From Motiliproteus sp041586735 (lineage in GTDB: Bacteria; Pseudomonadota; Gammaproteobacteria; Pseudomonadales; Balneatricaceae), in the NCBI GenBank assembly GCA_041586735.1, contig JBFGZQ010000006.1:62001-126000 (forward strand): DNA of 64,000 nucleotides, given 5' to 3'. The stretch's first letter is position 1; each line of letters begins with the position of its first letter. The translations under genes were made by a program, and so were the position numbers. Shown here piece after piece: positions 17,466 to 25,495 of this stretch. Below the pieces are notes generated by a model. It was not told where the DNA came from and did no database searches. It was given only the letters and a program-made list of their open reading frames with translations.

Positions 17466-19034
17466 TTAGGCGACGCTCTGGTCTTGCAGCAGCGCTCGTT
17501 TTTTTAGCTCAAAACGTTTGATCTTGCCGGTGGGGGTTTTGGGTAATTCGTCTACAAACTCGATCCAGCGTGGGTATTTGTAATGCGCGAGATGCTCTTT
17601 AACATAGGCTTTGATCTCCGCTTCCAGCGTCACCGAAGGATGGGCACTACCATTCAGAACGATATAGGCCTTGGGTTTGATCAGGTTTTCGCTATCGACG
17701 GCCGGTACAACGGCGCACTCCAGAATGTGGGGATGAGAGATCAGGCAGGATTCCACTTCCACGGGTGAGACCCAGATCCCCCCGATCTTGAGCATATCGT
17801 CGCCGCGGCCGGCATAATAAAAGAATCCCTCCTCATCGATATAGAACTTATCTCCGGTGTTATTCCACTCACCCAGCATGGTTTGCTTGGTTTTGTCATG
17901 CTGATTCCAGTAATAGGCTGCGGCACTGTCGCCTTTGACCAGTAGTGTACCGACTTCGCCAACCGGCAGGTCCTGCATAGACTCGTCGACAATACGGGCT
18001 TCGTAGCCCGGCACCAGTTTGCCAGTGGCACCGGGGCGGCTCTGTCCGGGACGGTTGGAGATAAAGATGTGGGCCATTTCGGTGGAGCCAATACCATCGA
18101 TGATCTCAAAGCCGAAACGTTGCTGCCAACGTCTGAAAATATCCGCGGGTAAGGCTTCTCCGGCGGAGACCCCCATACGCACGCCGGGCATGGTCCCATC
18201 TGCCTCGAGCATCTGGGCATAGAGGGTCGGAACGCCATAAAAAATAGTGGGCCGATGGCGCTGGACCAGCGCATAAACCGCTTCTGGTGTGGGGCGGCCG
18301 GGTAGATAGATGACCGTGGCACCGACACTGAAGGGGAAGTAGAGGCTGTTGCCAAGACCGTAGGCAAAGAAAAGTTTGGCGGCTGAGAAACAGATGTCAT
18401 TTTCCTGGATTCCCAGCACCTGGCGGCCGAAACTGTCGGTGGCGCAGACCATGTCGTGTTGCAGGTGCACCGTGCCCTTGGGTTTTCCGGTGGTACCCGA
18501 ACTGTAAAGCCAGAAACAAGCGTCATCGGGGGTGGTGGGGGCTACCTCCAGGGTAGAAGAGAATTCCGCAGTGGCCTCACGCAGACTGAGCTCTGCGGCT
18601 CCGGCGTCCCCATTGGCGACCACGATATGTTCTAGAAAATGCAGCTGATCACGAATGTCATCAATATTGTCCTTGAGTGCCGCATCAACCACTAACACTC
18701 GAGCACGGCTATCATTGAGAAAGTACAGATAGTCTTTAGGTCGCATCAGAGTATTGAGACAGACCGGCACGGCTCCTATCTTTATCGCTCCAAAAAAGGC
18801 CTGAGGGTAGACGTCGGTGTCGAGCAGCAGTAGTGCAACCCGCTCCTCCATACGCACATCCAACTGCTTGAGCAAGTGACCGAAACGGTTCATCTCAGCC
18901 TGAACATTGGCGTACGTTAACTGCCGATCTTCACAGATGACCGCGACTTTATCTCCTCTCCCTTCACGTACGTTGCGATCTACAAAATAGTCCGCTGCGT
19001 TGAATAGCTCATTGTTGAGTGCATCGCGATGCAT
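17466..19034 (-). CDS. Benzoate-CoA ligase family protein
   Basis: A 522-residue member of the ANL adenylating enzymes. It activates benzoate (or a close aromatic acid) with ATP and CoA to the acyl-CoA. The P-loop YSSGTTGKPKG is at 177-187, the A5 region DGIGSTEMAHIFISN near 315, and the catalytic Lys504 in PTGK close to the C-terminus. Length and these blocks match BadA/BclA/HbaA enzymes. AGGAGG precedes the ATG by five bases, and a leader hairpin (19056-19082) lies upstream. No benzoyl-CoA oxygenase (box) or reductase genes lie in the window, so the next step must be encoded elsewhere. Confidence 0.87.
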   Translation of the reverse strand: MHRDALNNELFNAADYFVDRNVREGRGDKVAVICEDRQLTYANVQAEMNRFGHLLKQLDVRMEERVALLLLDTDVYPQAFFGAIKIGAVPVCLNTLMRPKDYLYFLNDSRARVLVVDAALKDNIDDIRDQLHFLEHIVVANGDAGAAELSLREATAEFSSTLEVAPTTPDDACFWLYSSGTTGKPKGTVHLQHDMVCATDSFGRQVLGIQENDICFSAAKLFFAYGLGNSLYFPFSVGATVIYLPGRPTPEAVYALVQRHRPTIFYGVPTLYAQMLEADGTMPGVRMGVSAGEALPADIFRRWQQRFGFEIIDGIGSTEMAHIFISNRPGQSRPGATGKLVPGYEARIVDESMQDLPVGEVGTLLVKGDSAAAYYWNQHDKTKQTMLGEWNNTGDKFYIDEEGFFYYAGRGDDMLKIGGIWVSPVEVESCLISHPHILECAVVPAVDSENLIKPKAYIVLNGSAHPSVTLEAEIKAYVKEHLAHYKYPRWIEFVDELPKTPTGKIKRFELKKRALLQDQSVA

Positions 19035-19564
19035 AGTATCCTCCTCTTATAAGCAGGAGATGGGCTTACTGAGCGCATCTCCTTCCTTTTATTTTTTATG
19101 ATTCTGCCCAGAGAACAGCAAATAGCGTGCCAAATAATTACGCAGCACTCAACACAACACTAAGACATTGAAAAACAGTGCTATTTATATAGAACTTAAG
19201 CAATACCTCTGCTCGTCAAGACGATTTCGCTTTCAGATCCGGTGTAAGTTTTATTAGCTCGTGTAAAAATCAAAATATGGGTTGTTATCAATTTTGACGT
19301 TGATTGACACCTAGCAGCGGGGGCGAGGGCTGAGCGCGGATATCTGTGCCTCGGGCACGCCTACCCCTTCCGCCCAGTAGAGCGTCACATTTTTCGAGAG
19401 CAGGCGTCAGCCTGCAGAGTCGTCTGTTGAGAGGGTGTTACGCTACGCCGTTTGCACTAGGCACTTTGAGTTAGGCACTTTGCGTTAGGTACAAGGGGCG
19501 GGAGAGCATCTAAAAAGGCAGCGGCTCGAGCTGATGACACAATATTGTCACAAGCCAGAAACAA
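19035..19564. other. Long intergenic region upstream of the ligase
   Basis: No gene was recognised. On the minus strand it holds the ligase leader with a 7-bp stem hairpin (GGAGATG 19056-19062 with CATCTCC 19076-19082) just before the ribosome site. Further out are a 16-bp dyad TGACA-N6-TGTCA at 19535-19550, a CAGGC-GTCA-GCCTG hairpin near 19403-19416 and short tandem repeats. The AT-rich part (19100-19310) is the likely promoter region. Confidence 0.5.
19458..19485. repeat. Two tandem 14-bp repeats
   Basis: TAGGCACTTTGAGT and TAGGCACTTTGCGT are adjacent and differ by one base; a partial third copy (TAGGTAC) follows. No function is evident. Confidence 0.6.
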
Positions 19565-19594
19565 CAAAGGCCTGCGTTTAGTCGCAAGCCTTTG
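19565..19594 (-). terminator. Hairpin downstream of tRNA-Phe
   Basis: A 12-bp stem with one G-T pair (CAAAGGCTTGCG / CGCAGGCCTTTG, six-base loop) lies eight bases after the tRNA 3' end on the minus strand and is followed by TTGTTT. Confidence 0.7.
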
Positions 19595-19601
19595 AAATAG
19601 A

Positions 19602-19677
19602 TGGTGCCCGGAGACGGAATCGAACCGCCGACACGAGGATTTTCAATCCTCTGCTCTACCGACTGAGCTATCCGGGC
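19602..19677 (-). tRNA. tRNA-Phe (anticodon GAA)
   Basis: The minus strand folds as a complete 76-nt cloverleaf: acceptor GCCCGGA pairing with TCCGGGC, D arm with AGCTCAGTCGGTAGAGC, anticodon stem GAGGA/TCCTC with loop TTGAAAA giving anticodon GAA, T arm GGCGGTTCGATTCCGTC, and an encoded CCA end at 19602-19604. It is a lone tRNA between the aromatic gene cluster and the heptose genes. Confidence 0.97.
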
Positions 19678-19749
19678 AACGCAAGAGGCGCGTATTTAAG
19701 CCTGTTTAAGCCAAGCTGTCAAGCGCACTCCGGAGGATTACTATCGACT

Positions 19750-19779
19750 TTAACGGTCCGTCATAGGCTCTGTTATACT
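19750..19779 (+). promoter_or_regulatory. Probable sigma-70 promoter of the gmhA-hldE-hldD operon
   Basis: An extended -10 element TGTTATACT (TATACT at 19774-19779) lies 18 bases after a weak -35 (TTAACG at 19750-19755), about 36 bases before the gmhA start. Confidence 0.6.
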
Positions 19780-19814
19780 GAACCTCTTTTGAGCTATCGG
19801 GGAGACACAGCGAC

Positions 19815-20390
19815 GTGATTAGTAGCTTTGAGGGGGCCTTTAAGCGCCATCAGCAAGCCTTTGAACGAGTTCCGGCACTCGCTCCTGAGGTGATCAAACT
19901 CGCCGAGTCGATGATCGCGTGCTTGCGCGGTGGCGGCAAGATCCTGTGGATGGGCAACGGCGGCAGCGCGGCCGATGCCCAGCACCTGGCGGCCGAACTA
20001 ATGGTGCGCTACAAGGCCGAGCGCGGCCCGCTGGCATCGATCGCATTAACTACCGATACCTCACTGATCACCGCCCATAGCAACGACTACCACTTCGATA
20101 CCCTGTTCTCACGCCAGATCGAAGGTCTGGCTCGCGTGGGTGATCTGGTGATCGGCATCAGTACCTCGGGTAATAGCGGCAATATCATCAACGCCATAGA
20201 GCAGGCTCGGCGGATGGGGATCACCTCAGCCGCGCTGCTGGGACGCGACGGCGGCAAGCTGGCGCAACTGGCCGACATCGCGGTGATTGTGGCCGATGAC
20301 GAGACCGCTCGAATCCAGGAGGCGCACATCTTTATCGGCCACTGGCTGTGCGAAGTGATCGATCAGACCCTGGCGCCTAGCGCTAACTGA
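19815..20390 (+). CDS. gmhA: Phosphoheptose isomerase
   Basis: Sedoheptulose 7-phosphate isomerase, the first step of ADP-heptose synthesis for the LPS inner core. The 191-residue protein is a single SIS domain with GNGGSAADAQHLAAEL near residue 47, ISTSGNSGNI near 115 and a C-terminal ARIQEAHIFIGHWLCE helix; lengths and motifs match GmhA. The start is a GTG with GGGGAG about eleven bases upstream. It is first in an operon with hldE and hldD. Confidence 0.93.
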   Translation: MISSFEGAFKRHQQAFERVPALAPEVIKLAESMIACLRGGGKILWMGNGGSAADAQHLAAELMVRYKAERGPLASIALTTDTSLITAHSNDYHFDTLFSRQIEGLARVGDLVIGISTSGNSGNIINAIEQARRMGITSAALLGRDGGKLAQLADIAVIVADDETARIQEAHIFIGHWLCEVIDQTLAPSAN

Positions 20391-20441
20391 TTGGCGCCCC
20401 CCCTTTTAACGACCTACAGTGACGACAAGCAGACCCAGCCT

Positions 20442-21893
20442 ATGCAACTTTATATACCCGATTTTTCCACCGCGCGCGTGCTGATTGTTGGTGATCTGAT
20501 GCTAGACCGTTACTGGCACGGTCAGACCGAGCGGATCTCACCAGAAGCGCCGGTACCTGTGGTGCATATCAACAAACACGAGGGCCGTCCAGGTGGTGCC
20601 GGTAACGTCGCGCTGAACATCGTGGCGCTGGGCGGTAACGCCACCCTGCTCTCTCTGGTCGGTAACGATGAGGCTGCGGTGACGCTGCGTAACGAGCTAC
20701 AAGCCGCCAGGGTGCGTTGCGAGTTTGAGACCGTCGAGGGTTCGGATACGATCACCAAGTTGCGGGTGATGAGCCGCAATCAGCAACTGATCCGGCTTGA
20801 TTTTGAAGACGGTTTCAAGAACTACGACCATGCTCCGCTGCTGAGTCGCTTCGAGCAGTGCCTGCCCGACTGCGACGTAGTGGTGTTCTCCGATTACGGC
20901 AAGGGTTGCCTGGACGAGATCCGGACGATGATCGCCCGTGCTAGGACAGCGGGCAAGCAGATTCTGGTCGACCCTAAGGGTACCGATTTCAGCCGTTATG
21001 CCGGCGCCACCCTGATCACCCCCAACGAGTCCGAATTTGCCGCCGTTGCCGGACGTTGGAAGGATGATACCGAGCTGGTCGAACGGATTCGCGCACTGCG
21101 GATCAGCTGTGAGTTGGACGCCCTGCTGGTCACTCGCAGCGAGCGCGGCATGGCGCTGGTGCAGGCCGACCAGGAGCTGCATATCCCCACGGTGGCGCAG
21201 GAGGTGTTCGATGTCACCGGCGCCGGCGATACCGTGATCGGCACCCTGGCGGTCGCGCTAGCCGCCGGCGAGTCGATCGAGGATGCCACCCGGCTGGCCA
21301 ACCTGGCCGCGGGTATCGTGGTGGCCAAGCTGGGCACTGCCACGCTCAGCGCCGAGGAGCTTAACCGGGCGGTACTGGGCGAGGCTGTAGAGGAGACCGG
21401 CATCGTCACCCTGCATGCGCTGAAGCGTCAGATTCAGGCCGCCCACGCGCGCGGCGAAAAGGTGGTGATGACCAACGGCTGTTTCGATATCCTCCACGCC
21501 GGTCATGTGCAGTATCTGCAACAGGCACGCTCGCTGGGTGATAAGCTGATCGTGGCGATCAACAGCGACGATTCAGTATCCCGGCTGAAAGGCCCGCAGC
21601 GGCCGATCAATCAGCTCGAGCAGCGCATGGCGGTAATGTCAGGGCTGGCGAGCGTCGACTGGGTGGTGCCCTTCGGCAAAGACTCGGTCGATGACACCCC
21701 GGCCGAGTTGATCAAAGAGCTACTCCCCGACATTCTGGTCAAGGGCGGTGACTATATGGCCGAAGATGTCGCAGGTGGCGAAGCGGTCATCAATAACGGC
21801 GGCGAGGTGATCATCCTCGGATTTTTGGATGGCTGCTCGACCACCAATATCGTCCGCAGGATCCGCACCACCGAGGAGAACATAGGCTCATGA
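20442..21893 (+). CDS. hldE: Bifunctional heptose 7-phosphate kinase / heptose 1-phosphate adenylyltransferase
   Basis: HldE both phosphorylates D-glycero-beta-D-manno-heptose 7-phosphate and adenylates the 1-phosphate. The N-terminal ribokinase-type domain (about 1-320) has GDLMLDRYWHG near residue 15 and the phosphate loop GAGDTV near 263; the C-terminal nucleotidyltransferase has the HxGH motif (HAGH) near 352. The start MQLYIPDF at 20442 aligns with E. coli HldE; a TTG extension from 20391 adds 17 unlikely residues. The 3' end is repeated downstream in two mini-ORFs, and its stop overlaps the first one (ATGA). Confidence 0.95.
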   Translation: MQLYIPDFSTARVLIVGDLMLDRYWHGQTERISPEAPVPVVHINKHEGRPGGAGNVALNIVALGGNATLLSLVGNDEAAVTLRNELQAARVRCEFETVEGSDTITKLRVMSRNQQLIRLDFEDGFKNYDHAPLLSRFEQCLPDCDVVVFSDYGKGCLDEIRTMIARARTAGKQILVDPKGTDFSRYAGATLITPNESEFAAVAGRWKDDTELVERIRALRISCELDALLVTRSERGMALVQADQELHIPTVAQEVFDVTGAGDTVIGTLAVALAAGESIEDATRLANLAAGIVVAKLGTATLSAEELNRAVLGEAVEETGIVTLHALKRQIQAAHARGEKVVMTNGCFDILHAGHVQYLQQARSLGDKLIVAINSDDSVSRLKGPQRPINQLEQRMAVMSGLASVDWVVPFGKDSVDDTPAELIKELLPDILVKGGDYMAEDVAGGEAVINNGGEVIILGFLDGCSTTNIVRRIRTTEENIGS

Positions 21894-22030
21894 TTAGCGT
21901 TACCGGTAATGCTCTGATCAACAACGGCAGCGAAGTGCTTATCCTCAGATTTCAGGATGGCTGCTCGACCGCCACCTCCGCAAACATCGTCCGCAGGATC
22001 CGCACCACCGAGGAGAACATCGGCTCATGA
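21890..22030 (+). CDS. Chimeric mini-ORF 1 (hldD start fused to hldE end)
   Basis: A 46-residue frame starts MISVTGNALINNGSEV and ends RRIRTTEENIGS. The first eight residues mimic the HldD N-terminus (MIIVTGGAG) and the rest mimics the last 36 residues of HldE, with an insert ATSA. It overlaps the hldE stop and the next mini-ORF by four bases each (ATGA). The frame has stayed open although several codons changed amino acids. It may be a translated relic that passes ribosomes from hldE to hldD; no function is claimed. Confidence 0.5.
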   Translation: MISVTGNALINNGSEVLILRFQDGCSTATSANIVRRIRTTEENIGS

Positions 22031-22116
22031 TTATCGTTACGGGTGGTGCCGGGATCAACAACGGCAGCAAAGTGCTCATTCTCAAACACACCACCGAGGA
22101 GAAAATCGGCTCATGA
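22027..22116 (+). CDS. Chimeric mini-ORF 2 (hldD start fused to hldE end)
   Basis: A 29-residue frame starts MIIVTGGAG, identical to HldD residues 1-9, then turns into INNGSKVLILK and TTEEKIGS, the HldE tail with its middle part deleted. It is linked by ATGA overlaps to mini-ORF 1 and to hldD. It is the second of two in-frame chimeras between hldE and hldD. Confidence 0.5.
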   Translation: MIIVTGGAGINNGSKVLILKHTTEEKIGS

Positions 22117-23060
22117 TTATCGTTACGGGTGGTGCCGGCATGATCGGCAGCAATATCGTCAAAGGACTCAACGCGCGGGGGATCACCGATATCCTGGTGG
22201 TGGATGATCTGAGCGATGGGCATAAGTTCTGGAACCTGCAGGATTGTCAGATTGCCGATTACCTCGACAAAGATGACTTTTTGGCCCGGATCAACAACGG
22301 CGAACTGTTTCATTCGATCAAGGCGGTGTTCCACGAAGGTGCCTGCTCCAGCACCACCGAGTGGAACGGCAAATACATGATGGAGAACAACTACGCCTAC
22401 TCAAAAACGCTGCTGCACTACTGTATGGATCGGCAACTGCCGTTCCTGTACGCCTCCTCGGCGGCGACCTACGGCAAGGGTGAGATCTTTAAAGAGCAGC
22501 TCGACTGCGAAGGGCCGATCAACGTCTACGGCTATTCGAAATGGCAGTTCGATCAGTATGTACGCCAGATCCTGCCACGCCATACCGAGTCTCAGGTGGT
22601 GGGCTTCCGCTACTTCAACGTCTACGGCCCGCGCGAGCAGCACAAGGGCAGTATGGCCAGCGTGGCCTTCCATAACAACGGCCAGATCGCGCGCGGTGAG
22701 AATCCCAAACTGTTCGGCGCCTACGACGGTTATGCCGAAGGCGGTCAGATGCGCGACTTCATCTACGTCGGCGATGTGGTCAAGGCTAATCTGTGGTTTA
22801 TGGATCACCCCGAGCACTCCGGGATATTCAACCTGGGCACCGGCCGCAGCCAATCGTTTCGGGATGTCGCCGAAGCGGTGATCAAATTCCACGGCCAGGG
22901 TCAGATCGAATATATCGACTTCCCCGAACACCTCAAAGGCGCCTACCAGAGCTTCACCCAGGCCGATATCAGTAAGCTGCGTGCGGTCGGCTATCAGGAA
23001 CCGTTCAAGACCGTCGAGCAAGGCGTGGCCGAGTATATGCAGTGGCTGCATCGTGGTTAG
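22113..23060 (+). CDS. hldD: ADP-glycero-manno-heptose 6-epimerase
   Basis: HldD converts ADP-D-glycero-D-manno-heptose to the L-glycero form used by heptosyltransferases. The 315-residue SDR protein has a GGAGMIG nucleotide-binding loop at residues 6-12, SSAAT near 114-118, catalytic YxxxK (YGYSK) near 139, and FRYFNVYGPRE near 168. The start at 22113 matches E. coli HldD; the in-frame extension from 21957 is only the repeated junction. Oddly Met replaces the usual Phe in GGAGFIG. Confidence 0.95.
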   Translation: MIIVTGGAGMIGSNIVKGLNARGITDILVVDDLSDGHKFWNLQDCQIADYLDKDDFLARINNGELFHSIKAVFHEGACSSTTEWNGKYMMENNYAYSKTLLHYCMDRQLPFLYASSAATYGKGEIFKEQLDCEGPINVYGYSKWQFDQYVRQILPRHTESQVVGFRYFNVYGPREQHKGSMASVAFHNNGQIARGENPKLFGAYDGYAEGGQMRDFIYVGDVVKANLWFMDHPEHSGIFNLGTGRSQSFRDVAEAVIKFHGQGQIEYIDFPEHLKGAYQSFTQADISKLRAVGYQEPFKTVEQGVAEYMQWLHRG

Positions 23061-23123
23061 TTTTAAAACCAATAATAAGGATAAGATCGGCTCTAAACAT
23101 TTGCTACCCGCGAGCAGCCTCCG

Positions 23124-24152
23124 ATGAAACGTTACCTTTTTTATATTAGCCAGAACTACAGCTACGCCATGCTCCGGCCTTTGCAACAGCTCATTCGCCA
23201 GCGCGGTGATGACGCAGTCTGGTTTTTAGAAGGTGACGAAGTCAACTCCAGCTATCTACGCGATGATGAGATACGTCTCGCCAGTATTGATGCTATCCGG
23301 CAATACCAGCCTGATGCTGTATTGGTACCTGGCAATATGGTTCCGAGCTTTATTCCTGGATTAAAAGTCGCTCTATTTCACGGTTTTGATGTTTCGAAGC
23401 ACGACAATGACCACTATACAATTCGCGACTGTTTCGACTTATACTGCACGCAAGGTCCGGCGACGACAATACCCTTCAAGGAGCTGGAACAAAAGCACGG
23501 CTTTTTCAGCGTCGTTGAAACAGGCTGGGCTGCAATCGATCCACTATTCACCCCCTTAGCGCGCACGACTGAAAACAAGAGGCCAACGATATTACTGTGC
23601 TCGACCTTTAGTCGGCGTTATTCCTGTGCCAGCCATCTGTACGATACCATCCGAGAACTACGCAAAAATCCACAATGGCAATGGCTGGTGCAGTTTCATC
23701 CCAAGATGGACCCCGCTATCGTGGAGCAGTACAAGAACCTAGAAAATGAAAATCTAACTTTTATTGAAACCGACACTATCACGCCCCTGCTGCAACAAGC
23801 AGATCTTATGCTATGCGATACCTCTTCGGTAATGCCCATGTTCTTGCTGTTGAACAAGCCTGTCGTGGCTTTTAACAACATCAATCCTGGACCGCATCTT
23901 ATTAATATTGAGCAACCTAAGGATCTGGAGAACGCGATCCTTCAAGGATTATCCCGCCCGCAAACGCTAATGGCAAAGATTAGAGAATTCAACCTGCAGC
24001 TACACCCCTATAGTGACGGGCTTTCATCGCAACGGGTCCTAGATGCCATTGACTATACATTAGAAAGAAAGAACTATATTAAAAATAAGAAACCGCTGAA
24101 CCTCATTAGAAACCTAAAAGCAAGAAGAAAATTAAACTATTGGAAATTATGA
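23124..24152 (+). CDS. CDP-glycerol glycerophosphotransferase-family protein
   Basis: A 342-residue predicted glycosyl/polyol-phosphate transferase with the fold of TagB/TagF-type enzymes. Visible family marks are ALFHGFD near residue 93, QFHPKMDP near 195 and DTSSVMPMFLLLNKPVVAFNN near 231, which bind the CDP-linked donor in Gram-positive relatives. The C-terminus is Lys/Asn-rich and the DNA is more AT-rich than hldD, suggesting transfer. It has no good ribosome site. It starts the glycan block after hldD and may add glycerol phosphate or a similar group to LPS core or O-glycan; this is inference. Confidence 0.72.
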   Translation: MKRYLFYISQNYSYAMLRPLQQLIRQRGDDAVWFLEGDEVNSSYLRDDEIRLASIDAIRQYQPDAVLVPGNMVPSFIPGLKVALFHGFDVSKHDNDHYTIRDCFDLYCTQGPATTIPFKELEQKHGFFSVVETGWAAIDPLFTPLARTTENKRPTILLCSTFSRRYSCASHLYDTIRELRKNPQWQWLVQFHPKMDPAIVEQYKNLENENLTFIETDTITPLLQQADLMLCDTSSVMPMFLLLNKPVVAFNNINPGPHLINIEQPKDLENAILQGLSRPQTLMAKIREFNLQLHPYSDGLSSQRVLDAIDYTLERKNYIKNKKPLNLIRNLKARRKLNYWKL

Positions 24153-24196
24153 TTTTTCATAAATTAGCCACCCGTTCATAAACCAATGAGGAAACG

Positions 24197-25285
24197 ATGA
24201 ATATTCTTGCTTTTATAGTTCCAGGCGGCTCTAAAAACAACATCCGCCCTGAAGTAGAAACATTATTACATCTAGCGAAACTAGGCCATAAACTAACAGT
24301 ACTTTATAAAGAAGATGCTCATTACTATGACGACTTTATAAAAGCTGGCGCAAAAATAATACATCAACAACCGAAAAGAAAAATATGCATAGAAAGCATC
24401 AAGGCAATAAGAAGAGAGCTGAAATCTAAAGATTACGATATCGTATATGCCGCAAACTCAAAAACAATCCCTAACGCGGCATTCGCCTGCATCGGTTTTC
24501 CTGTGAAGATGATTAACTATAGAGGAACAACCGGGGGCCTCTACCGTCATGATCCGACAGCATATTTAACCCATCTTCATCCGCGTGTAGATGGAATCAT
24601 TTGTGTATCAGAAGCCGTCAAAGAAGACATCCAAAAACAGGTTTGGAAAAACAAGAAGAATGTCGTTCGCATCTACAAAGGACATGACTTAGCTTGGTAT
24701 ACCAAACCACCTGCAGACTTATCGGAATTTGGTATTAAAAAAGATGACTTTGTATTGATATGTGCCGTTAATGCACGCCCTAGCAAAGGCATACCGGTGA
24801 TGATCGATGCTGCAGATCAGCTGGCAGACATCCCCAATCTACACCTATTACTGGTTGGCAAAAACATGGAGCAGTACACTGATCTAATTAGCCAAAACCG
24901 GATGCGAGCACGTATTCATGTCACTGGATATCGTTACGATGCCCCTGAACTGATCGTCGCCAGCGATCTGTTGATACAACCATCCATTAGCGGTGAAGGG
25001 CTTCCTCGAGCAGTCATGGAAGCAATGGGGTACGGCATCCCTGCGGTCATTACGACAACAGGCGGCGGCAAAGAGGTCGTACAAAATGGAGTCAATGGGA
25101 TGATAGTTCCAGTCAATGACCCCGAAGCGATCGCGAACGCTGTACGTGAGCTATATCAGCAGCCAGAAAAAATGATGGCGATGTCGCTTGAGTGCAAGCA
25201 AGCAATCGCCCATCGCTACTCGATTACCCAGACCGCAAAACAGTTTGAGATTTTTTTTGAGCGGATGATTAATAGCCGGCGGTAA
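24197..25285 (+). CDS. Glycosyltransferase family 4 protein
   Basis: A 362-residue GT-B glycosyltransferase with the GT4 donor site near the C-terminus: NARPSKGIPVMIDA near 195 and the E-x7-E region SGEGLPRAVMEAMGYGIPAV near 268. The GAGGAAACG ribosome site is clear. Its AT-rich codon use differs from housekeeping neighbours. It follows the CDP-glycerol-type gene by 44 bases, likely in one transcript, and probably adds a sugar to the LPS outer core or O-glycan. Confidence 0.85.
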   Translation: MNILAFIVPGGSKNNIRPEVETLLHLAKLGHKLTVLYKEDAHYYDDFIKAGAKIIHQQPKRKICIESIKAIRRELKSKDYDIVYAANSKTIPNAAFACIGFPVKMINYRGTTGGLYRHDPTAYLTHLHPRVDGIICVSEAVKEDIQKQVWKNKKNVVRIYKGHDLAWYTKPPADLSEFGIKKDDFVLICAVNARPSKGIPVMIDAADQLADIPNLHLLLVGKNMEQYTDLISQNRMRARIHVTGYRYDAPELIVASDLLIQPSISGEGLPRAVMEAMGYGIPAVITTTGGGKEVVQNGVNGMIVPVNDPEAIANAVRELYQQPEKMMAMSLECKQAIAHRYSITQTAKQFEIFFERMINSRR

Positions 25286-25297
25286 AGAGTTTGAAAC

Positions 25298-25405
25298 TAC
25301 TTCTCTGATACCGAATGCTGCACACTCTAGCTTGATAAGAAGGCCTTCAGTGGAGACAACAGCCTGCTCCATCTCCTTGCGTCGAGACGGCTGCACCACT
25401 TTTTT
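25298..25405 (-). pseudogene. Fragment of an IS3-family transposase (orfB N-terminus)
   Basis: On the minus strand the frame KKVVQPSRRKEMEQ...LIKLECAAFGIRE (36 residues) resembles the start of IS3-family orfB products (consensus near KPSRRREMAQ...RLACxAFGISETCYRY). Nothing of the rest of the element was recognised, so this is a relic between two converging glycosyltransferase genes. Confidence 0.55.
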
Positions 25406-25495
25406 TGAAGTGCAACATGAGTGACCTGGCTAGATCAAATGAGTCGATTTAACGGCGCATACAGTTAATAAAACACGGTATCATGAAAAGCCTGG

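Larger units (their letters stand above)
21789..22140 (+). repeat. Imperfect tandem triplication of the hldE-hldD junction
   Basis: Three related units begin with ATCAA[TC]AACGGC at 21789, 21917 and 22054. Each carries the hldE tail (Ile-Asn-Asn-Gly ... Thr-Glu-Glu-x-Ile-Gly-Ser-stop) joined to the hldD start (ATGATTA[GT]CGTTAC). Unit spacing is 128 and 137 bases; the third is shortened by a deletion of the middle. The first unit belongs to true hldE, the last hldD start to true hldD. Confidence 0.9.

Noticed and set aside
21957..22112. N-terminal extension of HldD by 52 residues
   Set aside because: It is the repeated hldE/hldD junction read in the hldD frame; the start at 22113 matches known HldD.
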